Of a DNA stretch of 64,000 nt, positions 15,724 through 23,536 are shown piece after piece. The notes under the pieces were generated by a model. That model was not told the origin of the DNA and did not search any database. It worked only from the letters and a program-made list of their open reading frames with translations. The DNA is taken from positions 31,372 through 95,371 of the forward strand of contig NZ_JBIMSN010000056.1 in NCBI RefSeq assembly GCF_043944905.1, given 5' to 3'. Numbering within the stretch: the stretch's first letter is position 1; each line of letters starts with the position of its first letter. The DNA is from Antrihabitans spumae. Its GTDB lineage: Bacteria; Actinomycetota; Actinomycetes; Mycobacteriales; Mycobacteriaceae. Made by a program: the position numbers and the translations under genes.

Positions 15724-16941
15724 GTGAACGTACTGACGACGTGGCTTCGCGAGCCCAATCCGGACACGTTCCCCTACGACGCCGTCCTCGCGACATTCCA
15801 ACGCGTCGGAAAGCACTCGGTCGAGGCGGACGTACTAGAGGCTCTCGACCAGGTACGTTCGCGAGTTCGCGAAGGTTCGATCGCCGGCGACAGCACACTC
15901 GCTCGATTTCTGAGTGTCGCCCTCGACAAGTTCGACGAACGTTTCGACAACCCGAGTTACCTTGCGCTCGAACTGCTGGCGTTACCTGCCGCGGACACTG
16001 ATGGTTGTCCTATGGCCGCCGCGCGACGCAGCGATCGACTCGTGCTGCAATTGGTCACCGACATCATGCATTTCGAACTCTCGGTGCTCGACGGCACCGA
16101 CGATCGACTACCTGTACTTCGACCGGACCTGCGCACAGTCACCAAAAGGTGCCGCCTCGGCATGCGCATCGCACGTCCGGCAATGGAGCGACTCGGCATA
16201 GCGTTCGACGGGCCCGACACTGCACACGCACTCGAGTCGGCCCGACACATGTGCGCAGCGGTCCGCAACGACATGGCAAAGGGCGAGCACCTGACCTTGC
16301 GGCGGAGCATTCTGCCCGTCAGTCTCGTGCACGACGAATACCTGTTCATTCGCGTATTGCAGTCGTACGAAGCGACATTCGCGGCGGTGGCGGTGAATCT
16401 GGCCAGCACGATTCAGGCCTTGTCGCTCGGCATGGGAGCGCGCGCTATACACGCACTCGCATCGGCCGAAAAGTCGTTCCGTGATACGTCGCTGCTCTTT
16501 TCGATGGTTGCCACGATGCAGCCTGTGGCGTTTCTGAAGTTCCGCGAGTACACCGATGGCGCAAGCGCAATTCAGTCGCAAAACTACAAGATCGTCGAAA
16601 GCCTATGCCGTACGCCGGAACTCAGTCGCATCGAGTCGCCGGCGTATTTGTCGGTTCCGTCCGTCCGCGGTCGGGTTCTTGCCGGACAGCGCACGGTCGA
16701 CGACGCGGTTGCATCCTCGACCGATCAGCTCACCGTGAGCGTGGGCGAATCCCTCCACAGTGCAATGCAACAGTTCGAGAAATCGGTGCTGCGTTGGCGT
16801 AAGACGCACCACCGCGTCGCATCCCGAATGTTGGGACACCGACGCGGCACCGGCCATACCGAAGGAATCCCTTACCACGCCAACACCAGGGCAATTCCCA
16901 TCTTCGGTCGTTGCCCTGCTCTAGCGCTGCTCTCTGCCTGA
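15724..16941 (+). CDS. Tryptophan 2,3-dioxygenase superfamily protein with N-terminal extension
   Basis: GTG 15724 is chosen because AGGAG lies nine bases upstream; the frame is open further 5' but there overlaps the PPOX remnant. The 405-aa protein has a C-terminal half like heme-dependent tryptophan 2,3-dioxygenases: LVHDEYLFIRVLQSYEATFA (H203-D204-E205), FLKFREYTDGASAIQSQNYK, then W358-R-K-T-H362 and R368-M-L-G-H-R-R-G-T-G377. This matches the family pattern W-R-x-x-H...R-x-x-G-x-x-x-G-T-G that carries the proximal heme His. The first 190 residues are helical and not recognised; standard enzymes lack them. Heme binding is likely; the substrate is unlikely to be simply assumed as tryptophan. 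Confidence 0.7.
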   Translation: MNVLTTWLREPNPDTFPYDAVLATFQRVGKHSVEADVLEALDQVRSRVREGSIAGDSTLARFLSVALDKFDERFDNPSYLALELLALPAADTDGCPMAAARRSDRLVLQLVTDIMHFELSVLDGTDDRLPVLRPDLRTVTKRCRLGMRIARPAMERLGIAFDGPDTAHALESARHMCAAVRNDMAKGEHLTLRRSILPVSLVHDEYLFIRVLQSYEATFAAVAVNLASTIQALSLGMGARAIHALASAEKSFRDTSLLFSMVATMQPVAFLKFREYTDGASAIQSQNYKIVESLCRTPELSRIESPAYLSVPSVRGRVLAGQRTVDDAVASSTDQLTVSVGESLHSAMQQFEKSVLRWRKTHHRVASRMLGHRRGTGHTEGIPYHANTRAIPIFGRCPALALLSA

Positions 16942-16995
16942 CACCTATCCTTGGCCTCCGACCAAAGCCTCTGTCAGTCGAATTCAGGAGAGCCA

Positions 16996-17427
16996 GTGGA
17001 CTTCACGATCGCGCAATCGATCCGCCTGCTGGAGTTGCTCGACCGCGACGAACTGACGCGTCTCGCACATGCGGTGGGTGGGGCCATCGACAGCAAGAAC
17101 TTCGAGGACTTTCGCAACCTGTATCTCGCGACTGCCGACGCGGCGACGCCCGGTGGCGTGGTCGAGGGACTGGACGCCATCATCGAGATGGTGGTCCGCA
17201 ATCATCAGGACTTCGAGACGACGCAGCATCACGTCGGCGACGTGCAGGTCCACCTCGATGGCGATACCGCAACGGTAGCGGCGAACGTGATCGCGACGAT
17301 GGTCCCGCGGGCGGCAGAGCCCGAGGTCAACACCTCACTTGGCGTTCGTTATCGCTACGACGCCGTGCGGACGGACGAGGGCTGGCGCTTCGCGCGAGTC
17401 GAAATCGATCTGCTCTGGCGGCGATAA
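16996..17427 (+). CDS. NTF2/SnoaL-like protein
   Basis: A 143-aa protein starting at GTG 16996, with AGGAG five bases upstream. The fold is that of NTF2-like proteins: N-terminal helices (QSIRLLELLDRDELTRLAHA, KNFEDFRNLYL), a GLDAIIEMVVRNHQDFETTQ segment, and then curved beta strands (HHVGDVQVHLDGDTATVAAN, RYRYDAVRTDEGWRFARVEI). Such proteins are small-molecule isomerases, dehydratases or cargo-binding modules. It lies 54 bp after the dioxygenase-like gene and could be co-transcribed with it. No catalytic residues can be named with confidence. Confidence 0.82.
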   Translation: MDFTIAQSIRLLELLDRDELTRLAHAVGGAIDSKNFEDFRNLYLATADAATPGGVVEGLDAIIEMVVRNHQDFETTQHHVGDVQVHLDGDTATVAANVIATMVPRAAEPEVNTSLGVRYRYDAVRTDEGWRFARVEIDLLWRR

Positions 17428-17440
17428 GGGCGCTACGCGC

Positions 17441-17487
17441 CTCGTGCGCACTTTCGGAGCGCCCCGCCCTCCAAAAAGACTCACGAG
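17441..17487. repeat. Dispersed palindromic repeat, copy 1
   Basis: A 47-bp element ending in CTCGTGCG on the left and GACTCACGAG on the right. Its reverse complement aligns over its whole length with the 46-bp element at 39855-39900 (shared CTCGTGAGTCTTTT at one end, GCACGAG at the other, GGAGG in the middle). The two ends form an imperfect inverted repeat of about 13 bp. It sits 14 bp after the NTF2-like stop codon. Confidence 0.65.
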
Positions 17488-17521
17488 CCCGGAGGGCCTT
17501 TGGCCGGAAATATCGATTTGT

Positions 17522-17541
17522 TGGCCAGCAATATCTGGCCA
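17522..17541. promoter_or_regulatory. Operator-like palindrome upstream of choD
   Basis: TGGCCAG (17522-17528) and CTGGCCA (17535-17541) are a perfect 7-6-7 inverted repeat 75 bp before the choD start. A further TTGGCC occurs about 20 bp upstream. A TTGACT (-35-like) follows at 17574, and AAGGA precedes the choD ATG by six bases. The site does not resemble KstR or KstR2 boxes. The nearest regulator gene is the MerR protein convergent to choD. Confidence 0.5.
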
Positions 17542-17616
17542 CTCGAATGCGTGCACGTGATCATGAGTAGGGGTTGACTGTTCGATAGCGACGCCACCGA
17601 CCGAGAAGGACAACAA

Positions 17617-19347
17617 ATGACAGACTTCGACTACGACGTCTTGGTGATCGGATCCGGCTTCGGCGGCAGCGTGAGCGCGCTGCGACTGACCGAGAAGGGC
17701 TACCGCGTCGGTGTGCTCGAATCAGGTCGGCGCTGGAACGACGGCGACTACCCGAAGTCCAACTGGAACGTTCGCAAATCCATCTGGGCACCCCGACTCG
17801 GCATGACGGGTCCGCAGCGGATCAGCATCCTCGGCAAGTGCGCGGTGTTCAGCGGCGCGGGCGTCGGCGGCGGATCGCTCATTTACGGCAACACCCTCTA
17901 CGAACCCCTGCCCGCGTTTTACACCGACAAAGCGTGGTCGCACATCACCGATTGGCGCAGCGAACTCGCCCCGTACTACGACCAGGCGAAGCGCATGCTC
18001 GGCGTCGCGACCAATCCACGGATGACGCCTGCCGACGAGGTCATCCGTGACATCGCCGACGACCTCGGCGTCGGCGACACCTTCCATATGACCAACGTCG
18101 GCGTGTTCTTCAACGAGGGTCGCGAAGGCGAAGAGGTCGACGATCCGTACTTCGGCGGTGCGGGTCCGCGCCGGTCCGGCTGCGTGCACTGTGCGCGGTG
18201 TTTCACCGGCTGCCCGCACAACGCAAAGAACACGACAACAACCAACTACCTCTATCTCGCCGAACAGGGTGGCGCAGAAGTCCACCCGTTGACGACGGTG
18301 ACCAAAGTCGAGCCGCTTGCCAGTGGTGGGTACGCCGTCGAGACGGTGCAGTCGAATCGCTGGATCCGTAAGGGCCGCAAGACGTTCACCGCCGAACAGG
18401 TCGTCTTTGCCGCAGCAGCGCTCGGCACCCAGAAGCTGCTGCACAAGATGCGCGACGAGGAAACGCTGCCGAATCTGTCACCCACGCTCGGCGAGCTCAC
18501 CCGAAGCAACTCCGAAGCGATCCTGAACGTCGTCAGCAACAAGCGCACCGACTTCGCGCAGGGCATCGCCATCACGTCGTCGATCCATCCGGAAGCCGAC
18601 ACCCACGTCGAGGTCTGCCGTTACGGTTCCGGCCAGAACGCACTGTTCCCGATGTCGGTCCCGATCGTGGACGGCGGCGCATTCCGCTTCCTGCGGTTCC
18701 TGCTCGCGATCGTGTTGCATCCAATCGTGTTCGCACGCAGCCTCAATGCCCGTGGCGCCTCCGATCGTTCGGTGATTCTGCTGATCATGCAATCGCTGGA
18801 CAACTCGCTGACGTCGTACCGCCGCCGCGGCCTGCTGAAGACCAAACAGGGGACGGGAGAACCGAATCCGACGTGGATCCCGGTCGCCCACGACATCGGC
18901 CGCCGGTTCGCCGACAAGATCGAAGGCGATACCCACAGCCTCGCGATGGACATCTTCAACATTCCGGCGACAGCGCACTACATCGGCGGCTGCGTCATCG
19001 GCGACTCACCCGAGACCGGCGTCGTCGATCCCTACCAGCGGGTCTACGGCCATCCCGGTCTGCACGTCGCCGACGGTTCGGCCGTGACAGCCAACCTCGG
19101 TGTCAACCCCTCGCTCACCATCACCGCGCAGGCAGAACGTGCAATGGCGTTCTGGCCAAACAAGGGCGAGGCAGACACCCGATCGTCACTCGGAGCCACC
19201 TACCAGCGGATCGAACCGGTTCGGCCGAAATGTGCTGCGGTTCCCGACTTTGCGACGGGCGCGCTGCGACTTCCGATCGTGGAGATCACAGCTTCCGACA
19301 AGCAGCCAACGAAGGTCGTCGTACCGAGCGATCACGTGTCGACGTAG
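17617..19347 (+). CDS. choD: GMC-family cholesterol oxidase ChoD-like
   Basis: A 576-aa flavoprotein of the ChoD (mycobacterial Rv3409c-type) branch, similar in length to that protein. The N-terminal FAD dinucleotide fold reads YDVLVIGSGFGGSVSALRLT; the GAGVGGGSLIYGNTLYEPLP and C-terminal HVADGSAVTANLGVNPSLTI segments are typical of GMC enzymes. Residues 189-199 form C-x2-C-x2-C-x3-C-P (CVHCARCFTGCP), followed by HNAKNTTTTNYLYLAE, a ferredoxin-like cysteine spacing not present in classic secreted cholesterol oxidases. No signal peptide, so probably cytoplasmic. Substrate could be cholesterol or another hydroxysteroid or alcohol. AAGGA precedes the start. Confidence 0.82.
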   Translation: MTDFDYDVLVIGSGFGGSVSALRLTEKGYRVGVLESGRRWNDGDYPKSNWNVRKSIWAPRLGMTGPQRISILGKCAVFSGAGVGGGSLIYGNTLYEPLPAFYTDKAWSHITDWRSELAPYYDQAKRMLGVATNPRMTPADEVIRDIADDLGVGDTFHMTNVGVFFNEGREGEEVDDPYFGGAGPRRSGCVHCARCFTGCPHNAKNTTTTNYLYLAEQGGAEVHPLTTVTKVEPLASGGYAVETVQSNRWIRKGRKTFTAEQVVFAAAALGTQKLLHKMRDEETLPNLSPTLGELTRSNSEAILNVVSNKRTDFAQGIAITSSIHPEADTHVEVCRYGSGQNALFPMSVPIVDGGAFRFLRFLLAIVLHPIVFARSLNARGASDRSVILLIMQSLDNSLTSYRRRGLLKTKQGTGEPNPTWIPVAHDIGRRFADKIEGDTHSLAMDIFNIPATAHYIGGCVIGDSPETGVVDPYQRVYGHPGLHVADGSAVTANLGVNPSLTITAQAERAMAFWPNKGEADTRSSLGATYQRIEPVRPKCAAVPDFATGALRLPIVEITASDKQPTKVVVPSDHVST

Positions 19348-20048
19348 TCGAGGAGGGGCGCGAGCGCCGCGGCGGCGCGCAGCAGCGCATACGAACGGTT
19401 TGTGATGCTGACGTCGCGTGCTGCCAACGCTTCGCCGACGTCGGTCCACCGTCGAGTGCTGCGCAGGTCCGGCAGCAGCGCTCGTAGCGATTCGATGCCG
19501 TAGCCGGCAAGTCTCAGCTGGTGCACGATCCGCGCGTCCCGCACGTCGCTCGGCGCGTACATTCGGGCTTCGGCGGTGGATGTGCGACGAGGAACTACGA
19601 GCCCTTCGGCGTCCCAGTGCCGCAGCGTCGACGGTCTGATTCCTAGTGCGTCGGCGAGTTCGGAGATGCTCATCGCATCCGACGAACGAGAATCGTCGAT
19701 CGTTTCCGCAGCGATCGCCGCAACAGCCTGTTGTGCTCGAGCGAGATCTTGGCGCTCAGCATGCAATCGCGCGTGCGCAGCGTCGAGTAGTTCGAGCAGA
19801 TCCTTCTTCGGCAGCGTGTACAGCGCTCGCATCACTATCTTGGCCTCGACGGGTCCGACGCCGGCAGCCAGTTCTCGATAGGCCCGGGCAGCGTGGACAT
19901 GAACGTCGGAGTAGATCCGATAGCCGGTCGGTCCACGCCGAACGTCGGGCAGCACACCGTCGCGCTCCAGATTGCGGATCTGCTGAACGGAGTATCGCGA
20001 TTCCCGCGCGACGTCGGCGGTCCCAAGGGGTGACTTGCGACCTTCCAT
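19332..20048 (-). CDS. MerR-type regulator with two DNA-binding domains
   Basis: A 238-aa protein, start ATG 20048 (MEGRKSPLGTADVARE) with GGGAGG upstream. It contains two MerR-like winged helix-turn-helix units in one chain: residues about 8-75 (VQQIRNLERDGVLPDVRRGP then YRIYSDVHVHAARAYREL) and about 127-195 (MSISELADALGIRPSTLRHW, DAEGLVVPRRTSTAEARMYA). A helical segment of about 50 residues joins them. The normal MerR dimerisation coil and effector-binding domain are absent. The 3' end overlaps choD by 16 nt, tail to tail. It may bind DNA as a pseudo-dimer; the target is not evident. Confidence 0.82.
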   Translation of the reverse strand: MEGRKSPLGTADVARESRYSVQQIRNLERDGVLPDVRRGPTGYRIYSDVHVHAARAYRELAAGVGPVEAKIVMRALYTLPKKDLLELLDAAHARLHAERQDLARAQQAVAAIAAETIDDSRSSDAMSISELADALGIRPSTLRHWDAEGLVVPRRTSTAEARMYAPSDVRDARIVHQLRLAGYGIESLRALLPDLRSTRRWTDVGEALAARDVSITNRSYALLRAAAALAPLLDYVDT

Positions 20049-20111
20049 CGGATCCTCCCAGCTCTGCTGCGTCGAAGTCTCCACAGGGACTTGAATGACA
20101 CGCTAGAACAC

Positions 20112-20594
20112 ATGAGCCTCGACGAGATCAGAAGCTACATCGGCGACCTGGACGGCGTCCTCACCCTCGAACCGCAACCCGGCGACGGATCCCCCGAGAT
20201 CAGCTGGGGTGATCTGTTCTTCTACTACGCACCGGACGGGGTGGTGCCACGAACGCAACCCTTCGCGACCATCGTGACGAAGGACTATCCCGACGACAAA
20301 GGCTCCCGCCTCGACAGACCCGACACCTATCGCGTGAACATTGCCGTCGTCGCCTCGACGTTCCGCACACTGATCGGCCGCGAGACGCGGGAATCAGTGC
20401 CACGGGAATCCGAGACGGACGACGTCGATCCGAGCACTGCGGACGTGGTGATTGCACATCCCGTCTACGCAAGCGCCGGCTGGGTGAGCGTCGTCGATCC
20501 GGGCACAGCGACCACCCCGACGGTTCACGAACTACTCAGGTCGGCGCATAGCCGGGCACGAGACACATACGAGCGTCGAACTCGATCAAAATAG
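20112..20594 (+). CDS. DUF6194-like protein
   Basis: A 160-aa soluble protein beginning MSLDEIRSYIGDLDGVLTLE. A TTG at 20091 behind AGGGA is an alternative start. The N-terminal MS-x-D-E-I-x-x-Y-I and the central PFATIVTKDYPDDKGSRLDR, YRVNIAVVASTFRTLIG, AHPVYASAGWVSVVDPGTAT and final helix TVHELLRSAHSRARDTYER are the pattern of DUF6194 proteins, small MmcQ/YjbR-like proteins of unknown function. It lies alone between the MerR gene (divergent) and a YciI-like gene 77 bp downstream. Confidence 0.75.
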   Translation: MSLDEIRSYIGDLDGVLTLEPQPGDGSPEISWGDLFFYYAPDGVVPRTQPFATIVTKDYPDDKGSRLDRPDTYRVNIAVVASTFRTLIGRETRESVPRESETDDVDPSTADVVIAHPVYASAGWVSVVDPGTATTPTVHELLRSAHSRARDTYERRTRSK

Positions 20595-20671
20595 TTCTCG
20601 TAGCGATGTCCGGACGGCGTGCCCAGCTTCGACATCTTCGGTGAAGGCAACCCAACGAGAGGATCAAGACC

Positions 20672-21067
20672 ATGAAATACATCATCCTGACCTACGGTTC
20701 GCAGGCCGACTACGCGACGATGGCAGGCTGGGCGCCCGAGGATTTCGCCGCAATGGGCGAATTCATGCAGTCGTTCACCAACGATCTCGTCGAATCGGGT
20801 GAACTCGTCGAAACCCGGGGACTCGACGAACCCGTCCACACTCGACGTGTGCAGGTACAAGCCGGCGCCCCGGTCGTCACCGACGGACCCTATGCCGAAA
20901 CGCAGGAGGTAATCGCAGGCTACTGGGTCGTCGAATGCGAAAGCTTCGACAGGGCAACCGAAATCGCCGCCCGGCTTGCAGGGTGCCCGAGTCCTGGCGG
21001 GGTGTTCGCGGACAGTTTTGCCGACGTTCGACCACTCGTCGAGCACAAGGAAGATCTGTTGCCGTAA
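20672..21067 (+). CDS. YciI/DGPF-domain protein
   Basis: A 131-aa protein of the DGPF (YCII-related) family: N-terminal strand MKYIILTYGS, helix GEFMQSFTNDLVESGELVET, the family signature VTDGPYAETQEVIAGYWVVE and C-terminal helix DRATEIAARLAGCP. GAGAGGATCAAGACC precedes the ATG. Members adopt a ferredoxin-like fold with a conserved Asp/His pair and are often encoded beside ECF41-type sigma factors; no such sigma gene is adjacent here. Function unknown. Confidence 0.88.
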   Translation: MKYIILTYGSQADYATMAGWAPEDFAAMGEFMQSFTNDLVESGELVETRGLDEPVHTRRVQVQAGAPVVTDGPYAETQEVIAGYWVVECESFDRATEIAARLAGCPSPGGVFADSFADVRPLVEHKEDLLP

Positions 21068-21263
21068 GCCCGCCCGACTGGTGCGCGCATTCGAGGCAGC
21101 ACAGCCGTCGCAAGATCGCTACCTCCCCCTGGGTCGAATGTGCGCACCCGCGAGTGGACGGTCCACCACCGTCGGATATCTGGAAGCTTTCGGCGCCCGG
21201 CCGCATGGTTGACGAGTTCGAATTTCGTCACCGTGCACCGGTGCAACGCCGCAAGGAGACCAC

Positions 21264-22124
21264 ATGACATCCACCGTGAACCCGACCATCACGTCGACCG
21301 ATGCCGACAAAGCCCTCAAAGCGAAACACCGCTCGATGTGGGCATCGGGGGACTACCCGGCCGTAGCCACGGACCTCATCGCAGACCTCGGACCGACGAT
21401 CGTCGCGGCCGCGGGAATTACTGCGGGACAACACGTCCTGGATGTTGCGGCAGGAGCCGGCAACGCGTCGCTGCCTGCTGCGGCCTTGGGAGCGCGCGTC
21501 GTCGCCTCCGACCTGACGCCGGAACTGCTCGACGTCGGTCGTGCACGTGCGGCGGAACGTGGCCTCGACCTGACCTGGACCGAAGCCGACGTCGAAGCAC
21601 TGCCCTTCGCCAATGACGATTTCGACGTCGTCTTCTCCGTCGTCGGAGCAATGTTCGCGCCACATCATCAGCAGACCGCGGACGAAATGATCCGTGTCTG
21701 TCGCCCCGGCGGAACGATCGCGATGATCAACTGGACGCCGGCAGGTGTGATCGGCCAGCTGTTCAAGACCATGGGTCCCTACGCACCGCCGCCGCCTGCC
21801 GGTGCGCAGCCGCCGCCACTCTGGGGCGACGAGGACCACGTCCGCGAACTGTTCGGCGATCGCGTCGACAACATCACGCTCACACGCAGAACCGTGCGGC
21901 CTGCGCGGAAGTTCGCGTCGCCCGTCGAGATGCGGGAATTCTTCAAAGCCAACTACGGACCCACCATTGCGGTCTACAACGCGGTCGCGGGCGATCCGGA
22001 TCGCGTCGCCGCGCTCGACGACGACTTCGAGGCATTCCTCACCCGTACCGACGACCGCACAGCCGGTGCCGCACACTCGGATTGGGCACTGGAATACCTG
22101 CTGGTCACCGCACAGAAGCGGTAG
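21264..22124 (+). CDS. Class I SAM-dependent methyltransferase
   Basis: A 286-aa methyltransferase of the UbiE/COQ5-like type. The SAM-binding motif I is HVLDVAAGAGNASLPAAALG (residues about 60-80), motif II VVASDLTPELLDVGRARAAE, and motif III region FANDDFDVVFSVVGAMFAPH, then RVCRPGGTIAMINW. AAGGAGACCAC precedes the ATG. A proline-rich loop (APPPPAGAQPPP) lies at the entrance of the substrate side. The acceptor is unknown. It is followed 40 bp later by an SRPBCC protein gene on the same strand, perhaps co-transcribed. Confidence 0.9.
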   Translation: MTSTVNPTITSTDADKALKAKHRSMWASGDYPAVATDLIADLGPTIVAAAGITAGQHVLDVAAGAGNASLPAAALGARVVASDLTPELLDVGRARAAERGLDLTWTEADVEALPFANDDFDVVFSVVGAMFAPHHQQTADEMIRVCRPGGTIAMINWTPAGVIGQLFKTMGPYAPPPPAGAQPPPLWGDEDHVRELFGDRVDNITLTRRTVRPARKFASPVEMREFFKANYGPTIAVYNAVAGDPDRVAALDDDFEAFLTRTDDRTAGAAHSDWALEYLLVTAQKR

Positions 22125-22164
22125 CCGACGGCGGTCGGGCGCGGGTCGGTGACACGATGGTGGC

Positions 22165-22671
22165 ATGAGTCGAGATATGTCCGTATCCGACAGCATCTAT
22201 GTTGCTGCCGACCCGATGACCGTCTATTCGCACATCAGCGACCCAACGCAGATGGGGAAGTGGAGTCCGGAGAATCAGGGCGCGACTGTCCTCGAACCTC
22301 GGGACGGCGCCTATGTCGGAATGGTGTTCGAGGGGCGCAACAAGCGTGGGCTCGCACGGTGGACGACGCGCTGCACTGTCACGGCAGCCGATCCTGGCGA
22401 GCGTTTCGCCTTCCGTGTACACGTCATCGGCATCGGCACCCCTCGCCTTCGCGGACCTATCGCCTCCTGGGAGTACAGGTTCGAGCCGCAGGGTAGCGGG
22501 ACGAAGGTCACCGAGACGTGGCACGACGATCGTCGCGGCTGGTCCGATTCCGTTGCCGCCGCCTTCGACCGCATCGTGACTGGGTCACCGTCGTTCGCAG
22601 CCTTCCAGCGCAAGAACATTCACATCACGCTGCGCAATCTGGAGCGGGTACTCGGCGCGGCTCAGGCCTGA
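22165..22671 (+). CDS. SRPBCC (START-like) family protein
   Basis: A 168-aa protein with the polyketide-cyclase/START-like fold: VSDSIYVAADPMTVYSHISD (strand and helix), the MGKWSPENQGATVLEP turn, then strands RWTTRCTVTAADPGERFAFR and SWEYRFEPQGSGTKVTETWH, and a long C-terminal helix KNIHITLRNLERVLGAA. These proteins bind hydrophobic ligands in a deep pocket; a few are cyclases. No ligand can be assigned. The 3' end overlaps the convergent ygiD-like gene by 10 nt. Confidence 0.88.
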   Translation: MSRDMSVSDSIYVAADPMTVYSHISDPTQMGKWSPENQGATVLEPRDGAYVGMVFEGRNKRGLARWTTRCTVTAADPGERFAFRVHVIGIGTPRLRGPIASWEYRFEPQGSGTKVTETWHDDRRGWSDSVAAAFDRIVTGSPSFAAFQRKNIHITLRNLERVLGAAQA

Positions 22672-23462
22672 ACCGGGGGCGGCATCCCGAGGGTGTAGGA
22701 CGCCATGGAGATCGACCCGGCGGCGTGGCCGTCGACGAGTAGGTCGAGGGGTTCGGTGTCGGCCAGGCCGGCTATGTAGAGCAGCGGCAGAAAGTGGTCC
22801 GGCGTCGGTACGGCATTGCGAAAATCTGCGTGACTGTCGAGAGCGGCGACCTCGGTCGGGTTGGCTTGCAACACTTCTCGTGCGGCATCGTCGAAACGGT
22901 AGGCCCAGTCGAAGCCTGCCTCCGGTTTGGCGAAGTCGACTGCGCGCAGGTTGTGGACGACGTTGCCACTGCCGACGATCAGGACTCCGGAGTCACGCAG
23001 GGCCGATAGCTTTCTGCCGAGTTCGAGGTGATGATCGAAATCCTTGAACGCGTTGAGCGAGAGCTGCACCACCGGTATGGACGCATCGGGGAACGCATGC
23101 ACAAGCACGGACCACGTGCCGTGATCGATGCCCCAGCTGTCGAGGTCGCGGCCAACCCAGGTCGGGGAGACGAGGTCGGCGACTTCGGTCGCAAGCTCGG
23201 GCAATCCGGGAGCGGGGTATTCGACATCGAACAGCGGCTGCGGAAAGCCGTAGAAGTCGTGGATCGTTCGAGGTTTCGGCATCGCGGTTACCGCGGTCGC
23301 ATTGGTGTACCAGTGAGCCGAAACGACCAGGATTGCGCGAGGGCGCGGAATCGATTCGCCGAACGAGCGCCACGCCCGCGTGTATTTGTTTCGCTCCAGC
23401 GCATTCATCGGATTTCCATGACCGATGAATGCCGCAGGCATACGTACTGCGGTGGCGGTCAT
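22662..23462 (-). CDS. ygiD: 4,5-DOPA-dioxygenase-extradiol family (YgiD-like)
   Basis: A 266-aa class III extradiol dioxygenase. ATG 23462 (MTATAVRMPAAFIGHGNPMN) is preceded by GGAAGGAATTCG. Metal-ligand regions of the family are visible: AFIGHGNPM (His), LVVSAHWYT (His), DHGTWSVLVHAFPDASIPVV and, near the C-terminus, TPDHFLPLLYIAGLAD (His). Bacterial YgiD opens the ring of DOPA-like catechols, but its role in metabolism is unclear. It is divergent from a MarR gene across a gap with two TTGA/TCAA-type palindromes, the usual layout of a stress-inducible dioxygenase. Confidence 0.88.
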   Translation of the reverse strand: MTATAVRMPAAFIGHGNPMNALERNKYTRAWRSFGESIPRPRAILVVSAHWYTNATAVTAMPKPRTIHDFYGFPQPLFDVEYPAPGLPELATEVADLVSPTWVGRDLDSWGIDHGTWSVLVHAFPDASIPVVQLSLNAFKDFDHHLELGRKLSALRDSGVLIVGSGNVVHNLRAVDFAKPEAGFDWAYRFDDAAREVLQANPTEVAALDSHADFRNAVPTPDHFLPLLYIAGLADTEPLDLLVDGHAAGSISMASYTLGMPPPVQA

Positions 23463-23492
23463 CGAATTCCTTCCGACGCTGACTTCGACTAG

Positions 23493-23532
23493 TTGATGCT
23501 TCAATCGTATCGGCTTTTAGTTTAAGCGTCAA
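23493..23532. promoter_or_regulatory. Paired MarR-type operator half-palindromes
   Basis: TTGATGCTTCAA (23493-23504) and TTTAAGCGTCAA (23521-23532) are two similar 12-bp imperfect palindromes, 28 bp apart, in the 74-bp gap between the ygiD-like gene and marR. The second ends four bases before the MarR ATG at 23537. Both have the TTGA-N4-TCAA form common to MarR operators. Auto- and divergent repression by the MarR protein is inferred. Confidence 0.6.
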
Positions 23533-23536
23533 CAAA

